Assembly: GCA_037501455.1 (NCBI GenBank)
Contig: CM074857.1
Span: 105,619,501 to 105,683,500, forward strand
DNA from: Lantana camara
Taxonomy: Eukaryota; Streptophyta; Magnoliopsida; Lamiales; Verbenaceae
DNA length: 64,000 nt
Direction of reading: 5' to 3'
The notes beneath the pieces were generated by a model. That model was given only the letters and a program-made list of their open reading frames with translations, had not been told where the DNA came from and searched no databases. The number at the start of each line of letters is the position of its first letter. Positions within the stretch are counted from its first letter, which is position 1. The position numbers and the translations under genes are program-made. This document shows positions 57,481-64,000 of this stretch, in pieces.

Positions 57481-58190
57481 TTGACAGGTCTTATATTCTT
57501 AGATACATATATTAACCTTTTTATATTTTTTATTGCAATTTTAAGATTTTTTTTTTAGTTCTTCTCCGGCCTTTACATTTATCATTCTCATTACATTTTG
57601 AAATTTATCAATCAAAGTATTTTACATCGTTTCATTTTTATTTTATAATTTTTATCTTCTTGAATGCATTTATATGTGTATCTTTTCACCAAAAAAAGAA
57701 ATTATATACGTAGCATTCTTTCGATTATAATATTTCATATAGTTTACACGAAAAATGATATTTTAATGCCTTTTAACCTTATTACTTTTTTAAATCTTTG
57801 TTCATGTCGGTTTTCTTTTCTTATCTTTAAGTTTCCATCTTGATAGGTTTTATATTCTTAGATACATATATTAACCTTTTTCTATATTTCTTATTTCATT
57901 TTAAGATTTTTGTAGTTTTTCTCCGACCTTTACATTTATCATTTTCATTGCATTTTGAGATTTATCAATCAAAGTATTTTACATTGTTTTATTTTTATTT
58001 TATAATTTTTATCTTCTTGAATGCATTTATATACGTGGTTTTTCACCAAAAAAGAAATTATATACTTAGCATTCTTTCGATTCTAATATTTCGTATAGTT
58101 TACATGAAGAATGATATTATGATGTCTTTTAACCTTATTACTTTTTAAAATTTTTGTTTATGTCATTTTTCTTTTCTTATCTTTAATATC
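57481..58190 (+). repeat. tandem duplication, ~355-bp unit
   Basis: Two adjacent copies (about 57481-57839 and 57840-58190) share AGATACATATATTAACCTTT, TTTATCAATCAAAGTATTTT and AGCATTCTTTCGATT. It lies in the 3' part of the Helitron; the small ORF in it has no recognised domain. Confidence 0.85.
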
Positions 58191-58469
58191 CTTAGATTGA
58201 ATACATAGCATCAAAATAGGTAAATATCCTAAATAACTATCAACAAGAGTGAAAGTATCCGTATATTTCTTGCATTTATTGTGTGATTTAATTTTTAAAT
58301 AAAATATAAAACATGCAAATGTTTTCTTTCTCTCTTATCTCTGCATGAAGTGAAAAAAAATATTTAAAAATATTTTTTTCTATCGATCATTTTTTTTCTT
58401 TTTTAAAGAAAAATGTCAATAAAAAATAATATTGAAATAATTTCCGTGCATCGCACGGGGTTTATACTA

Positions 58470-58470
<1 letters not shown>

Positions 58471-58504
<34 letters not shown>

Positions 58505-59749
58505 ATTCTCTAATTTATGAGATTTAAATTTCGTCAGTTTCACCTATTGTTCTTGTGATCTCTGAAATTTAAATTCCGCGTGTATAAACGTGATTGGTAA
58601 TTGCTTTTGTTATATGTGATTATGCTGGGTAAATCCATTGTATGACATACATATGCATTGATCAGTCATAAATACATTAATCACATTAATCTTGAATTCT
58701 TGTCGTGAACTGTGAACTGCTATGTTGACCATACATGAGATTACAATTACTTTCTTGGTGATTAGGCGAATTGTGGTGGGCCACACATTAATGAGGCATG
58801 CTAGTTTTTCCTTTGTTTGATAAATCTGATAAACAAGAATGCATAGCTTAGCTCTTGTATATATAATTAAAAACGGAAATTTTTTATGCTTGTACAATTG
58901 TGTCTGAGATGATTTGAAGGTTCCGTCAATTTATGCATTAAACATATACCTGAACAAATTTAATTCCGAATATCTATGGCCCTTGACTTCAAATCAAAAT
59001 CGTGTAAAATTTTGAAACTCCCCTCGTGAATCATAATCAGTTTAAACCTTTTGCTTATAATTATCATGTGTATTATATGTATATATGGCCGACATCTGAG
59101 TTTTAGTGGGATATAGATATTGTTCTCCCCTAGGCGTACTACATATTGAATACATCATATCAGTTTGGTTTTTTTTTTTTTGATTTAACAAATAATTTGG
59201 ATACAACACATTATATTTATAACTCTAAAAAATACATGTCGTTGATATTTTATTTTGTGGGAGTGTTACACACATATTGCGCGTATGTAATTTAGGCAAT
59301 TTTATTTATGCTCGGTCGTGTGCTTATTTTACAAATTTCGGTATATAGTTTCACCAAAGTGTTCTATTTATTGGAATTTGTAAACTTAGTAACACGCATA
59401 TCTCGAGTCAATGGATTGTTGTGCATTCTTACCTGCCCAAAGGGGGTGAGATGTGTACAATAATCTCATTTGTTTGTGCAAAACATATTGATAGGGTACA
59501 ACAATCAAGGAAGTTTGTTTCCCAAAAGAATTAGCTTTCGAAAGTTGGAGTATTTCTATATAGTTTTGCACAGGGAGAACTAATATGTGTGACTTACTCT
59601 GCCCAAAGGGGAGTTTGTCAAGACACTCTGAACTCTCAAATGAATAAAGCTATATTTGTCAAGCTTATTCTAATTATTGTATGTTGATCTAATTTGTTGC
59701 ATTCTTATTATTTGTATCAGTTACGATAAACTTGAATAGTGGTACTGCT
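58471..59749. other. leader region before the copia gag; 5' LTR not resolved
   Basis: Starts with a TA microsatellite. TGCCCAAAGGGG-like words occur twice (about 59434 and 59600), as seen in leaders of some copia elements. I could not pair this region with the sequence after the pol ORF, so the LTR limits are unknown. No gene. Confidence 0.5.
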
Positions 59750-62700
59750 ATGGCTGATGTCTTGAATGGTGGAAATTATAAGAAGTGGAAACGCGATATC
59801 GATTTTGCTTTGGGATTAGCTGACATAGATATGGCACTGCGTTAGGATAAGCCTGCTCAACCTGCTGATGATGCCACTGATGCTGTGAAAAGGGCTTTTG
59901 CCCAAATGGAGAGATCAAATCGCCTTTGTCTCCTAGCTTTGAAGAAATCTATTGGTGAGCATCTAGCTAGTTCGTTGCCTGAGACTGAAAATGCTAAGGA
60001 GCTCTACGATGCGATAGGGCAAAGATATCATGTGTCTGACAAGTTTGAGGCTGGAAATCTGATGAGTGACTTAGCGAGTATGAGATACGATAATTCCGGG
60101 GGAATTAGGGAGTACATCCTGAAAATGGTTCACCTTCAATCCAAACTCAAAGATCTTGATATTTCTCTCCCTAATAGCTACATAGTTCACACTGCCCTCA
60201 ATTCCTTACCTATTGAGTTCAGCCAAATCAAAACAGCCTATAATACTCAATATGAATCCTAGAGTGTCCTTGACCTTATTTCAAAGTGTGTTTCTGAGGA
60301 AGAGAAAATTAAGAGAGAGAGTGGTCAAACAACTTTTCTTGCCCATCACCGTGGCCCTCAACCTCATAAAGGTTTAGGTAACTTTAACTCTAAAAATCCT
60401 CATCATAAGAACAAAGGGGATGCTCAGAAAACTAACAGGCATGGTGCTGGTCAGAACCAAAACTTAGGGGTGAAGAAAGATGGTTTAAAAAGGGAATGAA
60501 GTAGTATTACTTTTGTAAGAAACCAAACCATAAAAGACGTGACTGCCCTGATTTCGAAGCTTGGTTAGAGAAGAAGAAACAAGAAGGTAATCCTTTAGCC
60601 CTAGTTTGTTTTGAGTCAAATTTAGTTAATGTTCCCATTAATTCCTGGTGGATTGACAGCAGGGCAAATGTCCATGTTGCCATTTCATTGCAGGGGTTTA
60701 TAAGCCAAAGGAAGTCAAGTGAAGAAGAGTCTAAAATTGGAGTAGCTATTGAAGCCTTAGTAGTAGTAGAATGTGTAGGAACTGTTATTTTGAATTTAGA
60801 CACAAATTTCAGACTAGTTCTTGAGAATGTTTTCTATGTTCCGAGTTTTACTCGAAATTTGATTTCTATTTCTGCTTTAGACAATTTGGGTTATAACATT
60901 TCTTTTGGTAAAAAGAAAGTTGATTTGGTTTTTGATTCTAAATTATTGGTTCTGGTATTTTGTCTAATGGCTTGTACAGATTGAATTTGGCTTCCATTCA
61001 AATTTATTCCTCTTTCAATGTTGAAAATGTTGTGTCTAAGAGATCCTTAGTGGCTGATAATTCTTCAGTGTTATGGTATAGACGTCTTGGACACATTTCT
61101 AGAGAAAGGATAGAAAGACTAGTGAAACTAGATATTCTTCCTTCTCTTGATTTTGGCGATATGGGAACTTGTGTTGACTGTATTAGGGGTAAATTAACCA
61201 AGTCTAAGAAAAGGGGAGCCACTCGTAGTTCTAAACTCTTAGAGATTATCCATACGGATATCTCTGGTCCTTACATCCCTACTTTATGTGGTAATAGGTA
61301 TTTTATCACATTCTTTTCTCGATATGGATATATCTACTTGATCAAAGAAAAATCAGATTCTCTTGAAAAAATTAAGATTTTTAAAATTGAAGTAGAAAAA
61401 CAATTAGGAAAAGTCATCAAGATTGTGAGGTTTGACCCCGGTGGTGAGTATTATGGCAAACATACTTAAACAGGGCAACATATGGGACCGTTCGCCAAAT
61501 ACTTACAAGAATCCGGAATAGTTGCCCAATATAACATGCCTGGTAGTCCTGAGCAAAATGGTGTGGCTGAAAGGCGTAATCGCACCCTAGCTGAGATGAT
61601 AAGGAGTATGATGAGTTGGTGTGAGTTACCTACTTTTCTTTGGGGTGAGACAATTAGAACTGCTATGTATATCCTAAACCGTGCTCCTACCAAATCTGTT
61701 CCTAAAACACCTTTTGAGTTGTGGGTTAGTCGAAAGCCTAGTTTGAACCATTTTCGTGTATGGGGGTGTCCTGCTGAAGTTAGAATCTATAACCCTTTTG
61801 AGAAAAAGACAGACCCTAAATCTACTCGCGGTCATTTCATTGGGTATCCAAATCACTCTAAAGAATATAGATTCTTTTGTCCTTCTCGCGGAACTAGAGT
61901 AGTAGAATCTCAGATGGTGAAATTTTTGGAGAATGATGTTCCTGAAAGAAGTGAAAATTCTCGTTCTATCACCTTAGAAGATCAAACCGATTATGTTCCA
62001 CTTTCTTTGCCAATTTCTGATCAGGGTACTAGTGAACTAACTGATTCACCTGGAACTGATGTTAAGGGGGAAGTTGATATTAATCCGGTTCAACATCAAC
62101 TCCCAGCTGAACCTTCGAGGCGTTCCACTAGAGAAAGACGTTCAGCCATTCCTGATGATTATTATGTTTACCTTACTGAGAATGATTATGACATTGGAAA
62201 TATAATTGATCCAGTAACATACTCGGGTGCAATGTCTAGTCCTCAATCTCACTTGTGGTTCGAGACAATGAGAGATGAAATTGACTCGATGAAAAATAAT
62301 GAAGTGTGGGAGTTAGTTGATTTGCCTCAGGGATGTAAGGCCATCGGCTGTAAATGGGTGTTTAAGACAAAGAAAGACTCTAAAGGCAATGTTGAGATAT
62401 TTAAGGCACGACTCGTAGCTAAGGGTTTTACACAGAGGGTTGGAATTGATTACAGTGATACCTTTTCTCCTGTCTCTTCTAAGGATTCATTTAGGATTAT
62501 AATGAGTCTTGTAGCTCATTTCGATTTGGAGCTTCACCAAATGGATGTACGAACAACCTTCCTAAATGGTGACTTAGAAGAAGAGGTTTACACGGCTCAA
62601 CCCGAAGGATTTACTCAAGAAGGGAAGGAGCAATTGGTATGTAAACTTAAGAAGTCAATATATGGTCTAAAACAAGCTTCTCGACAGTGGTACTTGAAGT

Positions 62701-63786
62701 TTGAAAATGTTGTGACTTCGTTGGGTCTTGAGGAGAATAAAGTGGATCATTGCATATATCTTAAGACCTGTGGGAGTAAATTCATATATCTCGTGTTATA
62801 TGTTGATGACATATTGCTTGCTAGTAGTGATTTAGGTTTACTCCATGAAACCAAAAAAATGTTGTGTCGTAATTTTGATATGAAATATCTAGGTGAGGCA
62901 TCTTTCGTACTTGGTATTGAAATTTGACGTGATAGATCCCGTGGGTTATTGGGACTTTCTCAAGTAAGTTACATTGATCGTGTTTTGGCTAGATTTAACA
63001 TGGAAAATTGTAGACCGGGTGATGTGCCCATTGTGAAAGGTGATAAACTTAGTCTTGCACAATGTCCGAAAAATGAGTTTGAGCGAGAATCAATGAAGAA
63101 CATCCCATGTTCGAGTGTGTGTGGGAAGTTTGATGTATGCGCAAGTTTGTACGAGACCGGATATAGCGTTTGTTGTTGGAGTTCTTGGGTGTTACCTTTC
63201 TAATCCTGGGCATGAGCATTGGGTTGCTGTTAAAAATGTTTTGAGGTATTTGAAGAAAACCAGAGATTTTATGCTCGTATTTAGAAAGCTTGATCATCTT
63301 GAGGTTGTTGGATACTCAGATTCTGATTTTGCTGGGTGTTCGGATGATCTAAAGTCAACTTCGGGCTATGTTTTTACGATGGCAGGTGGGGCGGTCTCAT
63401 GGAAAAGTGTTAAGCAAACACTGACGGTCTCATCAACTATGCAAGCGGAGTTTGTTGCTTGCTATGGAGCTGCCACACATGCTGGTTGGCTTAAGAAATT
63501 TATCTCTAGACTTTCTATAGTTGACACGATTTCTAGACCTTTGAGGATTTATTGTGATAATGCCGCTGCCGTGTTCTTTTCTAAGAATAACAAATCCTCT
63601 AGTGCGTCGAAGAATATGGAACTGAAGTATCTCACTGTAAGGGACTTGGTCAAGAATGGTACTGTTTTGATAGATCATATTGACACAGATTCTATGTTGG
63701 CGGATCCTTTGACCAAGGGACTTAGACCTATTGCTTTTAAAAGACATGTCGAACACATGGGTGTAATTGAGTCTTTTAATATTTAG
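59750..63786 (+). pseudogene. Ty1/copia gag-pol polyprotein, multiply broken
   Basis: Starts MADVLNGGNYKKWKRDI at 59750. Order of parts: gag with SNRLCLLALKKSIGEH (59885-60262); a degraded CCHC knuckle (about 60505-60560); protease region with WWIDSRAN (about 60648), where the DSG motif is altered; GAG-pre-integrase and integrase start (RLGHISRERIERL; HTDISGP, 60960-61469); integrase core with AQYNMPGSPEQNGVAERRNR; reverse transcriptase with KWVFKTKKDSKGNVEIFKAR and the catalytic YVDDILL (about 62800); RNase H with SDSDFAGCSDD and ADPLTKGLRP (to 63786). The integrase-before-RT order defines Ty1/copia. In-frame stops near 59843, 60260, 60497, 61467 and 62925 and frameshifts near 60980 and 63115 make it inactive. 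The pieces are long and well conserved, so decay is moderate. Confidence 0.93.
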
Positions 63787-64000
63787 GTTGAATGAGTTGT
63801 TCATTTTTATATATATGCTGAACTCTTTGGCAATGTATTTTGATTGACATTGATGTTTAATGCAAGACTATCTTTTACTCATTAATGATTCTGTTATGTG
63901 CACTTGATTGAGTTTTGTATCTCGCATGTATGTTTATCTTAAGATTGGGTGTTGTTCTTAAGAATGTTGGGTATGTCTCACAAACACACCATATTGAATG
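63787..64000 (+). other. 3' non-coding end of the copia element
   Basis: No gene. TGTTGGGTATGTCTCAC at about 63965 could start the 3' LTR, with AAGATTGGGTG just upstream as a weak polypurine tract, but the window ends before this can be confirmed. Confidence 0.4.

Larger units (their letters stand above)
53379..58470 (+). mobile_element. Helitron with captured gene fragment
   Basis: The 5' end is TCTATACTATTATA (53379) preceded by A; the 3' end is CTAG (58467-58470) followed by T, the A^T insertion typical of Helitrons. Just inside the 3' end is the usual hairpin CCGTGCATCGCACGG (58444-58458). There is no TSD, as expected. At 5.1 kb it has no Rep-helicase gene, so it is non-autonomous. Cargo includes an SF3B5 pseudogene, a nested solo LTR, two local tandem duplications and a long (TA)n run. 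The remainder is AT-rich with no recognisable gene. Confidence 0.85.

Noticed and set aside
57840..58148. Hydrophobic ORF resembling a membrane protein
   Set aside because: It is AT-rich tandemly duplicated Helitron DNA; the F/I/L/Y-rich peptide reflects composition.

Overview
This is a window of plant nuclear DNA, almost certainly from a eudicot. The evidence is GT-AG introns, AT-rich intergenic DNA, and a dense mix of plant transposons: Ty3/gypsy including an Athila-like element, Ty1/copia, a tandem terminal-repeat element in miniature (TRIM), PIF/Harbinger, MULE, hAT and Helitron. I saw no prokaryotic or organellar features. The species cannot be fixed from the sequence alone.

The host-gene content is one tandem array of six plus-strand UDP-glycosyltransferase (UGT) genes resembling family UGT87A (plant group J), from about 9.7 to 52.7 kb. 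Copies 1-3 (9788-12467, 12801-14305, 15686-17227) have two exons. Copies 4-6 (18464-21675, 46720-50300, 51217-52650) carry an extra intron just before the UDP-sugar-binding PSPG box. Copies 1, 3 and 4 look intact. Copy 2 has an open frame but has lost the catalytic His (now Asn) and has Arg for Cys in the PSPG HCGW motif. Copy 5 has a one-base frameshift in exon 1. Copy 6 is a rearranged pseudogene with exon 2 present twice and no PSPG exon.

Layout. 1-3382: a gypsy-type LTR element cut by the window edge, whose gag remnant runs antisense to its LTRs. 4029-4699: a hAT-like element with an 8-bp target-site duplication (TSD). 4957-7360: a large foldback element made of short tandem repeats. 8990-9467: a MULE-type MITE with a 10-bp TSD. 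9646-21675: UGT copies 1-4. 24101-38219: an Athila-like gypsy element with TSD TGTGG. Its 5' LTR holds a solo LTR, and its 3' LTR holds a multimeric TRIM (TSD CTTTA) that in turn holds a 4.2-kb solo LTR (TSD GTATC). 39858-45891: a decayed PIF/Harbinger element with a nested MULE (9-bp TSD). 46720-52650: UGT copies 5 and 6. 52864-53277: a copia-type LTR plus primer site. 53379-58470: a Helitron carrying a pseudogene of the splicing factor SF3B5 and a nested solo LTR. 59750-63786: a stop-ridden Ty1/copia polyprotein.

Reading the layout: the locus grew by local duplication of a UGT87A-type gene and was then split by roughly 25 kb of nested transposons between copies 4 and 5. Three copies probably still encode glucosyltransferases acting on small molecules. 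The others show steps of decay: active-site loss, frameshift, and rearrangement.
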